DNA of 64,000 nucleotides from Amblyornis subalaris (taxonomy: Eukaryota; Chordata; Aves; Passeriformes; Ptilonorhynchidae), in the NCBI GenBank assembly GCA_018881555.1, contig JACAXG010000032.1, positions 12,837 through 76,836 of the forward strand, given 5' to 3'. This document shows, one piece after another, positions 1 through 12,000 of the stretch. Position 1 is the first letter of the stretch; every line of letters starts with the position of its first letter. Position numbers and translations under genes: made by a program. The notes below the pieces were generated by a model. The model saw only the letters and a list, made by a program, of their open reading frames with translations. It did no database searches and was not told where the DNA came from.

Positions 1-808
1 GTATTTGAATGTTGGTTCAGGAGGGCTGTGTTGGGTGACACAAACAGCAGAGATGTTTTCCTGCAGTGGAGAGTGTTGTGGTTTTGTGACTGACCCCTGT
101 TTGCTCAGTGTCTGGCTTCAGGACCTGAGTTCTTGTGTCCCTTGGTCACTGATGATGCTCACTCAGAGTGGGGTTTGAACTCAGCAAAACACAACCAGGG
201 CTGTGGGGTGTGAGTAATGAAGTCAGGGAATCCTAATTTGAAAAACATTTATGTTGATCTGCTTTACCCTTTGTGCCTTGTCTCTTCCTACCAGTCCCAC
301 CTCTTACAGGCTGAGAGGATGTGCAGATATTTTCTAAGTAAAATAGTTCAAAGAATTATCCCTGTTGCGATCTAATTTTAGGCACTATTTTAAGATTTTA
401 ATAATATAGGAGGAAAAATAAATAGTAAATTTCTGCTAAATTCATATGTATCTCTCCAGCATCTTTTTTTACTTTCCCTGAGCTCAAAGGTGACGACACT
501 TGAGATTATATTATAACATGCAATAAAATTTTCCAGTGGTACCTGAACAATGCCCTGCATGTCCAAAATCCTGCTTGTCTCAGCACTATCAGTTTCTCTA
601 ATAAAATATTACCTCTCCTTATGGGCTCTGCCAAAATTACTCCAGTCAGGGAATTTTGCTAACAGCTCTTTTATCCAGGTAGATATTTTTTATATATGCT
701 CCCATTCTTAATGCACGCTTTTTCATTCTTTCTATCTAGAATTATGGACATTTATAATACTTTAAAAGTAGAGAAACTGCTGTTGTTATCCTCTGCTGTG
801 TGTTTCAG
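1..808. other. Non-coding, nothing recognised
   Basis: AT-rich sequence without a recognisable exon, RNA or repeat. It is probably an intron or flank of the dead meprin-like gene whose relics follow. Confidence 0.4.
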
Positions 809-919
809 ATCTGAATGCTGAAGTTGTTAACCTAGAGGCGTTTGACGAGATCAGTCTTGTGTTGATTTCAAGCTCCACAAGGGGCAACAGACTTACCTGA
901 AATTTGAGAATCCAGATGG
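809..919 (+). pseudogene. Relic of a meprin-like astacin exon (exon 6 equivalent)
   Basis: Preserves a TTTCAG acceptor and a GTAATT donor around 111 bases that align to MEP1A exon 6 (118 bases). The start reads LNAEVVNLEAF. After a 7-base deletion the frame shifts, and the rest reads SCVDFKLHKGQQTYLKFENP, parallel to the DFKPYEGE region of MEP1A. The 7-base deficit matches the length difference exactly. Divergence from the MEP1A exon is high (my rough estimate is about 60% identity), so this is an old paralog and not a recent copy. Its earlier exons would lie left of the window. Confidence 0.75.
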
Positions 920-1127
920 GTAATTTTTTATTAACAGTGTGGTTGGTACCACTTTGATATGACAGTGTTTCCAATCAGGAGACATTGGTTTTCATTCTTG
1001 CGTTTATGAAGGACACAAATACCCGATCCACATTTCTGTCTCAGCGTTTATTTGTGTTACGCTAGAGTTAAAAACCAGTGCAAACAGATTAACAAAAGGC
1101 ATTATCTGTGTTTAGTGACACCAGTCN

Positions 1128-1235
1128 GTGCCTGTGTCTAGGAATCCAGGGTAGATCTGCCCTTGGGTGTGGGAATACTGATACACAGCAATTTTGGGAG
1201 CTTCATACAATGCAGTATATGAGACTATAAGGCAC
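1128..1235 (+). pseudogene. Relic of a meprin-like astacin exon (exon 7 equivalent)
   Basis: The frame from 1129 reads C-L-C-L-G-I-Q-G-R-S-A-L-G-C then G-N-T-D-T. A frameshift follows and A-I-L continues, parallel to the CW...LSIGAGC...TAIVEHE stretch of MEP1A exon 7. The bases TACACAGCAATT are shared with that exon. The zinc motif region has decayed beyond recognition. It lies in order after the exon 6 relic on the same strand. Confidence 0.5.
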
Positions 1236-1339
1236 CTGCTGTACTGCCCAGAGTGGAAGAGCAACAGCATTTCCCATCACCAAGTTTTTTACAGAACTGC
1301 AGCCAGTTGAAGAATATGCATGCACTGCCCTCCAGGGAG

Positions 1340-1495
1340 GGCAAAATAAAACTGGTGCTGGAGCACCTCTGCTATGGAGCCAGGCTGAGAGAGTTGGGGT
1401 TGTTGAGCTTGGAGAAGAGAAGGCTCTTGGGAGACCTTACAGCTCTTCCCAGTACTTAAAGGGGCTCCAAAAGGGCCTCTATACACATGGGAGCA
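1340..1495 (+). repeat. CR1 LINE fragment
   Basis: Has the CR1 3' UTR-proximal pattern GGCTGAGAGAGTTGGGGTTG then TTGGAGAAGAGAAGGCTC and GGGAGACCTTA, ending near AAAGGGCCTC. Same strand as the window; the 3' tail is missing. Confidence 0.85.
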
Positions 1496-2500
1496 AGTAT
1501 ATGCCCTCAGAATGACTTATCTTTTGACATCCTCTTTAGGTTTTTGAGTTATTTTAAAGTTAAGGGTTCTAAAAAACAAGTGTTTTTCAGACTGCTCTGA
1601 TTTTGCTTCTGTTTTTTGTTCCTTTCTCACATCCACTGCTACACATCTGCAAATATGNCCTTTGTGCTGTGTTTTGACTCTCTTTGCTCACCTGTGAAAA
1701 CAGCCTTCACACAATGTATCTTGAAACATGCTTCTCTTTACTAGTAGTTCGTCCTGTTCAGCTTAGGTGTCAGTGTCCTTAGAAGCAATAATTTTTAAGT
1801 TTTGAAGAAGACTCATGTATGGTAGGTGAAGGATCAATGCTCTGAGGCCCTTCATCTCAAAACAAGAAAAGATCTCTGTACTCTTTNCTCTGCAATACAA
1901 TCTCTTATGAATAGCTTCCTATTTTGATTTTTTTGGAGAAAAATATGTTGCTTAGGTTGAAGGACTGACTCCTTTCTAGAACACGTACATTTCCCACTCA
2001 AAACCTACTTACTCAAGCCCTCTGCATTGTGCTGTGGGTAGTGGTGTCCATGGCACAAATCTTTTCCTATTTAATTGCTGAACACAGAGGTGAACATCCT
2101 CACTTTTGTGACTTGTACTTTCAGATGTGAAATGAGGGAATTAGGACTCCATGCATAAGTTAAAGGCACCCGGGCACTCCAGGGGACATGGAACCTGTTG
2201 GAATACTGATGCACAGGAAACTACAGATTTATGGAGCCATGGCTCAGTTAGATCATGTGGCCTTCCTGCCCTATGTCCCCTGAGAAAGAAGACGGCAAAG
2301 TGCAGGACAAGAGTTTGTGATCTCTGAAACCCACCAGAAAATAGAGGAACATCAGACTGGAAGGCTAAGGATTACTGATATATGTGACTACTTCTGGAGG
2401 CAGAGAGGGGCATATTGTGCATGGGGCATCAGTTCTGGGATAGGATCAGCTCTGGGAAAACACTGTTAGGGCATTCATAATCATATCTCTCTTACCTCTA
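1496..2500. other. Non-coding upstream sequence
   Basis: No exon, RNA gene or clear repeat is seen apart from the possible relic at 2178-2240. It lies between a CR1 piece and the MEP1A promoter region. Confidence 0.4.
2178..2240 (+). pseudogene. Possible second relic of the same meprin-like exon
   Basis: Shares TCCAGGG, and at similar spacing GGAATACTGAT followed by CACAG, with the relic at 1128-1235. No reading frame is left. This could be a further duplication of the dead exon or a chance match. Confidence 0.25.
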
Positions 2501-2516
2501 ATCTTTACAATGTGAT

Positions 2517-2529
2517 GTTAATTATTAAT
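2517..2529 (+). promoter_or_regulatory. HNF1-like palindromic site
   Basis: GTTAATTATTAAT matches the HNF1 consensus GTTAATNATTAAC at 12 of 13 positions, about 430 bases upstream of the inferred MEP1A start. HNF1 factors are active in kidney and gut epithelium, where meprins are expressed. Binding is inferred. Confidence 0.4.
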
Positions 2530-2791
2530 TGAATGCAGCACTGGGCCAAATTCTAATGGCACTGGAGTGCTATAAACCTGGAATAATTCTGCTTAAGAGT
2601 GTGGCTTTTCTCCTGTGCAATTAAGATCGTAATGCTGACAGATAACAAACACAGTGGAAGGAGTCAGCAACTTTGGACCAGATTGAGAACTTCTTATACA
2701 ACATCTGGGTGGGTCTTTCACCAGCTGCACTGAAGACATGAAGTTACCACATTCCTCTCTGTAATGTTCCTCCAAAGTGGACTTAGGTGGT

Positions 2792-2798
2792 TGATAAG
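2792..2798 (+). promoter_or_regulatory. GATA-type site upstream of MEP1A
   Basis: TGATAAG fits WGATAR and lies about 120 bases upstream of the TATA box. It could bind gut GATA4/6, but a motif this short also occurs by chance. Confidence 0.25.
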
Positions 2799-2913
2799 AG
2801 CAATGCCATCATGTGCCATCCATGGGGGAAATCCAGCTGTTATAGTAATGTTTCAAAGGTGGAAAGTCTGNTGCTGGTTGGCTGATGCTCTGTGGAAAGC
2901 TCAGCAACATGCC

Positions 2914-2922
2914 CTATATATT
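2914..2922 (+). promoter_or_regulatory. MEP1A: TATA box of MEP1A
   Basis: CTATATATT lies about 45 bases upstream of the start codon. The usual spacing of about 30 bases puts the start site near 2945 and leaves a 5' UTR of roughly 20 bases. Inference from position and motif only. Confidence 0.55.
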
Positions 2923-2963
2923 GCAAGAGATGAGAGGCACCAGCTTCTGTTCCCACTGCAAAA

Positions 2964-3032
2964 ATGGGATCCAGCATCTTCCCACTCTGCCTGACGCTTC
3001 TGCTATGTTATGTCTGTGGTTCTCCAGTCTCT
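2964..3032 (+). CDS. MEP1A: MEP1A exon 1: start codon and signal peptide
   Basis: The ATG at 2964 follows AAAA, with A at -3. It opens a 23-residue hydrophobic leader ([12 protein letters not shown] core) and ends at a GTAAGT donor in phase 0. A TATA box lies about 45 bases upstream, so the 5' UTR is probably very short. Confidence 0.9.
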
Positions 3033-6000
3033 GTAAGTAAAACCTGATTTCTACAGGCTCCTCTCAGTCCAGAGACATCTCATACCTTATACTGGTTGTA
3101 TTCCATTTTCTTCCAGGTGAGACACCTCTCCAGTGAAGCTGGTAAGTGCTGTGTGAGCTGCTTTGATTTTTGAAGCATTTCCTTCTACTTGCTGTGTGCC
3201 GCCACATCCAAACACTCTATGTTGTGTCTGCCTTGCAGATGCTGAAGCTGGTGAGATATTCAAAGACATTCCACACATCAACTTGGGTGAGTTCATGCCT
3301 GAATTCTCATGAGGCCTGAAAAGTTGTGAGCAAAATGCTGAATTTTCAGTATCGTAAGGAAGACTGATGGTCAGGTAGCTCATGGTAACAAGAGAAATGT
3401 AATTAANTGAGCTCTGAATTACCTTCCTCTNGCTGTCACACCTGAATCTATCCAGGACTGTAACCTTGTATAAACAGGGGATGCAGACATCTTTCGTTTC
3501 TGAAGTTTGGACAGACCCATGATGCTAAGGCAGGAAAAGACTTTATGAATTGAAAGGACTCTGCAGTCCCAAAAGCATTTCTGCCTGTCTCTGTATGATT
3601 TCTATAAAGTTTTGCAAACATGGGAAACAACTTGGATGTTTATTGAGCACTGTCCCACTGTGTGACTGTTGTCACTGCCTGAGAGCAAGCAGAGGTTATC
3701 AAATGAGACATGGACAATGGTGCCACCACAAATGCAGACATTTCCAAGTACTAAATACTGAGTAGAAACTAAAAACTGCTGTTACTTTTATTATTACCTA
3801 TGTCTCTGTGAACAGAGGCTGGTCCTTATTTATTTTCTCTAGATGTCCAAGGACATTAACCATGTATAAGTAGNTTCGATATGGTTTGTGGAATGAAATG
3901 CATTTGATGTTTCATTTACACTATCTTTGATTAAATTGCATTTCAGCTGCTGGACTGGATCTCTTTCAGGGTGATATCTTGCTCCCTGTAAGTACTTAAA
4001 AGCTTTCTATAGTTTGTCCTAATTGTATTTTTGCTACAAATCAGCTCGTCTCCCTACAGCAGATGCATCACCAGCTGTTAATTCCCTTTTCAGAAAAATC
4101 AGCGAAATGCCTTAAGAAATGAGACCTACAGATGGAATTTCCCTGTTCCCTATATTCTGGGTGATGACCTAGGTAATGCAGATACTTTATTCAGATTTTA
4201 GCTCAAATCCTTATTTGCACTGGAATCACTGTGATAAAAAATTTACCTTTTTCAGAACTGCATCTCCCACATTAAAATTTTAAAATTCATTAATAACTAC
4301 TTGTCTCATTTATATAAAAAACATTTTTCTTTCTTCTACAGATAACATAGCAAAACAATTTAATCAAATTCAATAATTTCTCTTTTCAATNATTTTTCTT
4401 TTGGTTCCATGTGTGTATCTGTACATATCTTACCTCTCCAAGGTGAATAAACTGCAGTGTTTGAAAGGTTCTTTTCTGTCTTTCAGACCTGAATGCCAAA
4501 GCAGTAATTCTCCAGGCNTTTGAAATGTTCCGCCTGAAGTCCTGCATTGATTTCAAGCCATATGAAGGAGAAAAAACCTACATATTCTTTACAAAACTAA
4601 GTGGGTAAGAGTAATATCAATTTATGTTTCATTTTGCTGTGTAGAATCAGCTGGGAATTCATTCCATTTGACTTCAGCAGCCTAAAGGTTTGTGGTCGGC
4701 AGAGAAAGAGGCCACCAGGAAAACAACACNTCTTACATTCTTAGACACAGAACCTGCAAGCATCTGCCTCCCTCTGCTGACTGTGAGGATGAGCTCCAAT
4801 GGGATGAATCCCAGCATCTTTGGGTTTTCATCAACTGCTTCCACTGTCCTATATAAGGTGGTTTTCCATTTCAGTGGAGACTCCTATGNACATCCTCTTA
4901 ACTTACCAAGGATGTGAATGTGAATAGCTAGAATTTAAATCTGGAAATCTTTGGAAGACAGATTAAAAAAAACCCAAAACCAACAACCAAACCTGTGGAA
5001 AGCCAGTTTGTTGTAATATTTCTATTGACATGGCTCTTCTTTAATGACTCTTTCTTCTCTAAATCTTAAAGGGTTTATGTACAGAGATTCAAGTTTTCAG
5101 GAACTGGAAGGATTTATTTTATTTCCTACAGCTAAGCGTGTTCTGAAATAAAATCTAGAAAAGCACAAAAATCTTCTCTCTATATTGAATATTTCTTGTT
5201 TTCCCATAACTTCATAAAAAACTGAAATTTCTGCCCTCGGCTCTTCCTTGGATAATGTGTCCTATGACACTTTTACAAGAATACAGTCACCATGATTTTT
5301 GACAAGTTGGTGCTGAAGAGCTTAATACTGGAAGCACCTCTCAAGCTCTTTGTTTTCAGTACCCATTTTAGTGTGTTCAGAGCTCCTTCAGCAAACTCAG
5401 CCAGACACCACTTTGTGATGAGCAAATGAAGCTACAGCCAAAGGAAATGCTCTTTACCACTTGCCTCTCACATCACCCTCAGGCTTCCCTAAAAAGTTGC
5501 NGGTGAATTGGCTGAGGAGCTCCTTTCCTTCTCAATTATGATCAGGATCTGCTGAATTGTGGATGAGAGGCTTGGCACTCACAGAAAAATGTATTTTCAC
5601 ACCTCAGGCCAATGCAAGGCATGGTTGGGTTAAAAAGGATCAATTGTTGTTATTCTAAATACTGGATATTTTCTCTAGCCCAAGTGATTCTGAAAAAGCT
5701 CAGCCTGTTTTGATGATTTTACTGTTTCTGGGTATGTTTTATGTTTCATGGCAAAATGGCAGCTGATGCAGAACTAAACTTCTGTGGCTCTCAAAAATCT
5801 GGGGTGAGCTTCTCTGACATAGAGGATAAATAAAATACTGTGCTCGTGAAGTGATAGTTTCTGGGGTATAGTCTGCTTTCAGAGTAGACTATTTTTAGAG
5901 TATCAAGATGTGGTCAGCATCTAAATAATGATTTATGTGACTCCTTTCATTTTAAAAACTTTTATGAACTTATTTTAAATCTAGTGAGCAGACTGAGAAG

Positions 6001-9000
6001 TTAAACACAGAGATGAAAACTCTACTGAACAGAGAGTAAGCTCTCCCTCTTTCTCAGGTGTTGGTCCATGGTGGGGGACCTGCAGACTGGACAGAACCTC
6101 TCAATTGGGGCAGGGTGTGACTACACAGCAATTGTGGAACATGAGATCCTGCATGCTTTGGGATTTTTCCACGAGCAGTCAAGGACAGACCGGGATGACT
6201 ACGTGAACATCTGGTGGGACGAAATTATTGAAGGTGGGTTTTAACATTCAAGTCAGATTTTGTAAAGTGAAGATTTATCAATAGCTTATTTTCCATCCTA
6301 GATTTTAAGACCTTCCTAAAGATACCATTTTAGAAACAGTGGGCCACACCTGAGACCACTGTAAATCAACAAGTTTTGGTACAACTCCTCTGGTCAAAGA
6401 CCAGAGATTGTCTAAGGCCAGAAGTGAGAGGCCCTGCTTGGAAGTCAGAGGACTTTTACTCCCCTCTGGCTCCAGAACTGGTCTGCTCTCTGATTTTGAA
6501 CTAATCACTTCCCTGCTCTCTGAGTCTGTTTCCTTTTGCCATGTAATGCAAATTGTAAAATTATTTAGATGGTGAGCTTTCAGGTGGCTCTTCTTTAAGC
6601 AAAGATCCTTTCGAAATCTGAAAGGTGTCTATATTCATAGATTCAGGCTTTCCTGAAACAGGAAGTATTCACTTTGCACATGAAAAAGCCTCAAAATGAT
6701 TAGATCAGATGGGAAATATGAAATAGGTCTCTGTCCTGCTGTCTCCTGCCCAGTGTGTTTCTGCAGGTTCTTGCCTTCAGGTTTAGTTTCACCACATTCA
6801 GTGGCTGTATGAGTTTCAGCAAACTCTTCGTAGTCCCCCTGGTCCCTAGGCAGTTTCTCCTGTTGTCCCCTGTGAGATCTGATTCTGTATTACATAACAA
6901 TGATTTATTTGAAAAGGAGTGACTAAAGGGGAGGGGTTGTTTTATTTTTGATAAAAGGTGCAATTCAAGTATCTGTAAAAAAGCAATTCCAAGCTCTTAT
7001 ATAATCACAAGCCTTGAATTGAAGACCTTTGTGATTTGCAGAAGGGAAGTGCAGTTGTTATGCAGAGAAACTGTAATTACCCACCAGCACAGTCACGTGC
7101 TGTTTCTTCTTTGAGACAGAATGGCAAATATTCTGAAAATATTATTTGCAGTTGGAAATCCTGGCAATCTCTTTTTATTTCGTATGCCAAAGAATGTGAA
7201 ATTGCTCCCTCTTTTTGCCCTAGCAGATGTCTACATAATGAAAAACTTTCTCTAAGGACAAATTATTTCACCAAGAAACCATGAGAAACATGTTTCCAAA
7301 AGACATTTCANTAGAAATATCATATCAATATTGTAAATCTAGGGTAAAAATATCTTTCTTTTTTCCCCTAGATTGCTAGGGGAATGCATTATTTGCTTCA
7401 AAGAAGAACAGAACCTAAAGGCACTCCAGAACTGTCATATCTGTCTCCTTAATGAGTTCCAGGGCCTCTCCTTGTCCATATATGATCTAATATCNTGGGA
7501 AATGTTTGCATCAATATTCATAGGTTCTGAAATGGAGGATGTTANTCCTTTAAACTTAACCCTTCAGGATCATTACTATTAAATCTTCTAATCTGACCTC
7601 CTATGTATCCCATCCTTTACAGCTCATTGATATTTCATTTTGGACTTACTGAAGTCACNTGTGAGAGCACAGAACTGCAATCTGAAGGCACTGCTTTGTT
7701 GTCCAAATGACAGACACAAATCTTGCAGAGTTTTAATATTTTGTTGTAAAGTAATTGCTTTTGGGTATGTAATTTCTGCCTTAGAAAACCATATCCAAGG
7801 GGCCATATTAAAGCCATTTCCTTTCCATTTTCTCTAAAAATGAAGCACTTTTCTGTTCTTTTACCAGGCAGAGAGCACAATTTTGAGAAGTACGATGACA
7901 GCTACATCACTGATCTGAACACCCCCTATGACTACGAATCATTGATGCATTATCAACCATTTTCATTTAACAAAAATGAGAGTGTCCCCACAATCACAGC
8001 AAAGATACCAGCATTTGATGACATAATTGGACAACGTCTAGACTTCAGTGCCATTGATCTGGAAAGACTGAATCGCATGTACAACTGCAGTAAGTCCCAA
8101 TTTAACTGTGGCAAACTGTTTCTTTGGTTATACTTGAGCCAGGCTGGTTCACCTCCCTTGTCTCTNAAACCACAGAAACTCTTCTCAGATGTGCTCAAGG
8201 AGGTGTGGGACAGGACCTGTGGTGTGCAGATAAACACAGTTTATTCCCTTCTCATCCCTCTTTGGCTCTGTTCACTGTCATTTTGTAAAAATTAGTCAAG
8301 GAAAGTCAAACCATTCACACCTTTTCTTCCACATTGCTCCCAGGGGTTCAGACCTGTGGTTGTGTTCTGTGTGTGGGAATCTTCACTGTGCTTTTTTGAG
8401 GTGAATTCAAGTGCACTTTGTCCCCTTTTACTGATATTTGTTCTTAATTAGATCATTTTGCACCTGAGATTGGCTAGATCTAGAGTCCCACACTGTCTAG
8501 GTGTTTGCTCAGGTGGTTGAAGATGTTATCATTGTTCATGGTTGTCACCAAAAAGTTGTTGTCCCCTCGGGTTTGTCAGCAGAAGCATCACCCTTGCAGG
8601 CAAAATCAGCTGAACCAGCCTAAGGTTACAGGGTGGACTTNGCTTGGAATGGAAAGACAGAGGTCATGCTCATCAAGCAGAGAAGTGAGTTGTGAAGAAC
8701 GATATCCTCAGCTGGTTAAATGGTTAAATACAACACCCCACTGCCACAAAGGGACTTGTCTTTCCAAGGCTGGTAAACAGACACAAACACAGCCACCGTC
8801 AGTCACTGCCACGTGGGGTTTGTTAACCTGAAGAGGTCAAAGATTGTTGTCCCTATGCAAGGAATCCCTCCAGGAATCAAATGTTTGCTCTTCTGAGTCA
8901 TTGGGCTCACATGCACTAACATGAGGATTGTCTTCTCCACAGGATATTTGTACTACCATAAACAAACCCCTCCAAAATTAGAGCAGAAATTTTAATGAGA

Positions 9001-12000
9001 TACTACTCTGAGGTGACCATGTGCGCATTTTTTTCTTTCAGCTTCAACTCACACCTTTTTGGACCAGTGNTCTTTCGAGTTGGAAAACATCTGCGGTATG
9101 ATCCAGGGCGCAAACCATGACCTGGACTGGGCCCACCACCAGAGCAGTGCGGCAGGGCAGGAGGACCACACGTTTTCTGGGCGCTGTAGCGGTAAAACAA
9201 AGCAACAGGACACTTTCTGAGCTGGGTTTCTGAAGGGTTGACTACGACGACAGGTTCAGAGAAGTAGTTAAAGACTCTGTGCAGTGTTTGCACTCCGACT
9301 CTCACTAAACTTTTTCAATTTAGTGGAATGTGTTCCACACCAGTAAGATAAAAGGGGACAAAGAACAGTCTTAACGAGAGGTCTTTTAAATAGAACCTGG
9401 AGCTTACCACAACTTCCAAAGTCTGAGTGAGAGTTATGTTACGTCATGATAAGAATGAAACAGCCACTCATAAATGTTGGGTTTGCAATGGAAGTGGGAA
9501 GTTAAGCTTGCAGAATGCTAGTTCTGGAAGGAGAAGAAAGTTACAAAGATTTTATTATAGGAGTTCAGGGATACTTTTTGTTTGAACATGGTAATTTTGC
9601 CATTTTTCAAAGGAAGACAGTATCAAAAATAGTGCAGTGAGACCCAGTCACAGTCCAAGTGTGCTAGTTTACAACTGAGAATAAAGATTAAATCCTAACA
9701 GGCAGTTCTGAAAAGCAAGAGCCTAATTTGTCTTTGTTTAGACAGCGTAAGCTTCTACACACTTCCAAGCAAAAAGGGACTTCTTGGTAAATATTAGCTC
9801 AGTACAGGGGGAAGGAATCTTGACCTAAAGCACATTCACTTATGCTTTGTTACTCTTTGACTTGCTGCACTCAGGAGTAGGTTATTCCCCTCAAGTGACC
9901 CACCCACTGGAAAGAACAGATCTCCAACCTCTTCTAATGCTGGTCATTCAAGTCCAAGAATACAATAGAACTCAANAAAAACACATGACAGCTTCTAGAA
10001 ATACGTGCTTCTGACCCTCAGCTGACTTAATTCTTTCTCTCCTTTCTCTCACCCTATACAGTATAACTGTAAATGAAAAAATAATTTAACTGAGTTGTTT
10101 GTGTTTATCAGGTAAAATCCAATCTGTCTGAACTGGAAACTTAACATGCATTAGGCTTTGGCATCCAGTGACTCAGTACAAGATAAATATCAATATTATT
10201 TGGAGAGTTAATGGAGAGGGGTGGGTGCCTCTGAGGATCTCCAGAGTGTAGAAGTGAATTGCATGAGTAAGGAATGTTTCTCCTTTTGGCACCTCCAAAG
10301 GGTCATTGACTCCATCAGGAATTTAAACATTTTTTGAGAACAGTTCTGCAATCATCTCAAGTGGGGGCAAATTCTAAGTTTCTAACAGAAATGGATCATA
10401 TTTTACCCAGACAGTTTTGATGTCCTGAGGGTTTGACTTATTGCTGGCTAACTGAAGGAGCGAAAGTACAGCTTAACATTTAGGAAATCTGCTGAAGTCT
10501 GCCAGGGCCATATTCTAATTGCCATAGATACTTAATGTTGCTTTTATTTGACTTTCTTATTAAAACGGAGGTGGAGTCTAGATCATGTGGGGGTTTGTTG
10601 CTATAACAATTTCAACAACANGCTCACAGCCCTGTTTCTCACTTGGAGCAGGAGTGATCATACTTGTATTTAATACACTTAAATTTAAAATACATTTAAC
10701 TTATGGTAAAATGTCATACATTGCATAGAGCAATCAGGTACCTTTGGAAAGGTTTCCGTGGATATGAGTTCAAAGTATTGCTACCATGTGGGAGGGAGTG
10801 GAGAGTATTCCCCTGTCTGATTAGAGAGAACTTGATAAGCAGCTTAAAAACCTTCACCGACCATGCAGGAGGCTGCACTGCCTTTATGCAGCTGCAGGTT
10901 TAACTGTTGGAATGAGATGGTCTTTAAGGTCCTTTCCAAACCAAACCATCCTGTGATTCTCTGATAGGTTATCTTGGACAAGAGTCCATGGAACTTTCAC
11001 ACAAGAGCTAAGAAAATTTAACTTACCAATTTAATCATTGACTAAATTGAATAACTAAAAAGCAACACAATACAGATAAGACATTACAACTTCATGTGAT
11101 ACCAAGATATGATAAGTGTACAAATGATGAATCCTTGTAAATATAAAGATAAAAGTAGACACTTCAAAACTGAAGTAAAGAGCACTTCAAAAATGTTAAT
11201 GGAAAATTAAACTAGAGGAGCAGGAATTCTTAAATAATTTTCTTAAGCTGAGTAATTGAATTTTGAAATGTTTGGGCAAGCTATAAAAAGGAGCTTCTTC
11301 ATGTTCAAGGTCAGGATAGAGCTAGTTTTGTGTCCAACCCTTTTTATTATCTTTATTGCTGATAAGAAATTATCTTACTCTTTACAAGGTAATATAGCAT
11401 GTGATCTCTAAACCCTCATTTTTAGATTATCTTCAGTATAAATCAAGTAAAAAAATATATATTTACTAATTGCTTGTGGTCAACACTGAATTCTCTGTCT
11501 CANATATCTCTGACGTTCCTGAGGAATCCAAATTCCAATTGAACCAACCATTGGAAAATTGACATGAGCTGACAGCAGTGAGTTCCATATATATGCTAAA
11601 CTGCCAGTCTTGTTCTTATCCCAGTCTGTTTTGGATGATTATCACATGCCATTTCCTCTGCTATTCATGTTAAGCACTACACTTCTGCTTACTAAAAGGG
11701 TGCAGCTGAAACGATGAATTTACACCATATAACTTTGCAGAAAATCTGTAAAGAGGCAGTGACAGTCTAGCCTTTCTTCCCAGATGCTGGCTACTTCATG
11801 TTCTTCGACACCAGCTCTGGCCAGGCAGATGAGGTGGCAATCCTAGAGTCTCGAATCCTTTATCCCAAGAGAACTCAACAGTGCCTCCAGTTCTTCTATA
11901 GGACCACAGGAAGCCCTTCTGACAAGCTGGTCNTCTGGCTTAAAGAGGATGATGGCAATGGGAACGTTCGCAAGTTGAGGAAAATTCAAACTTTTCAAGG

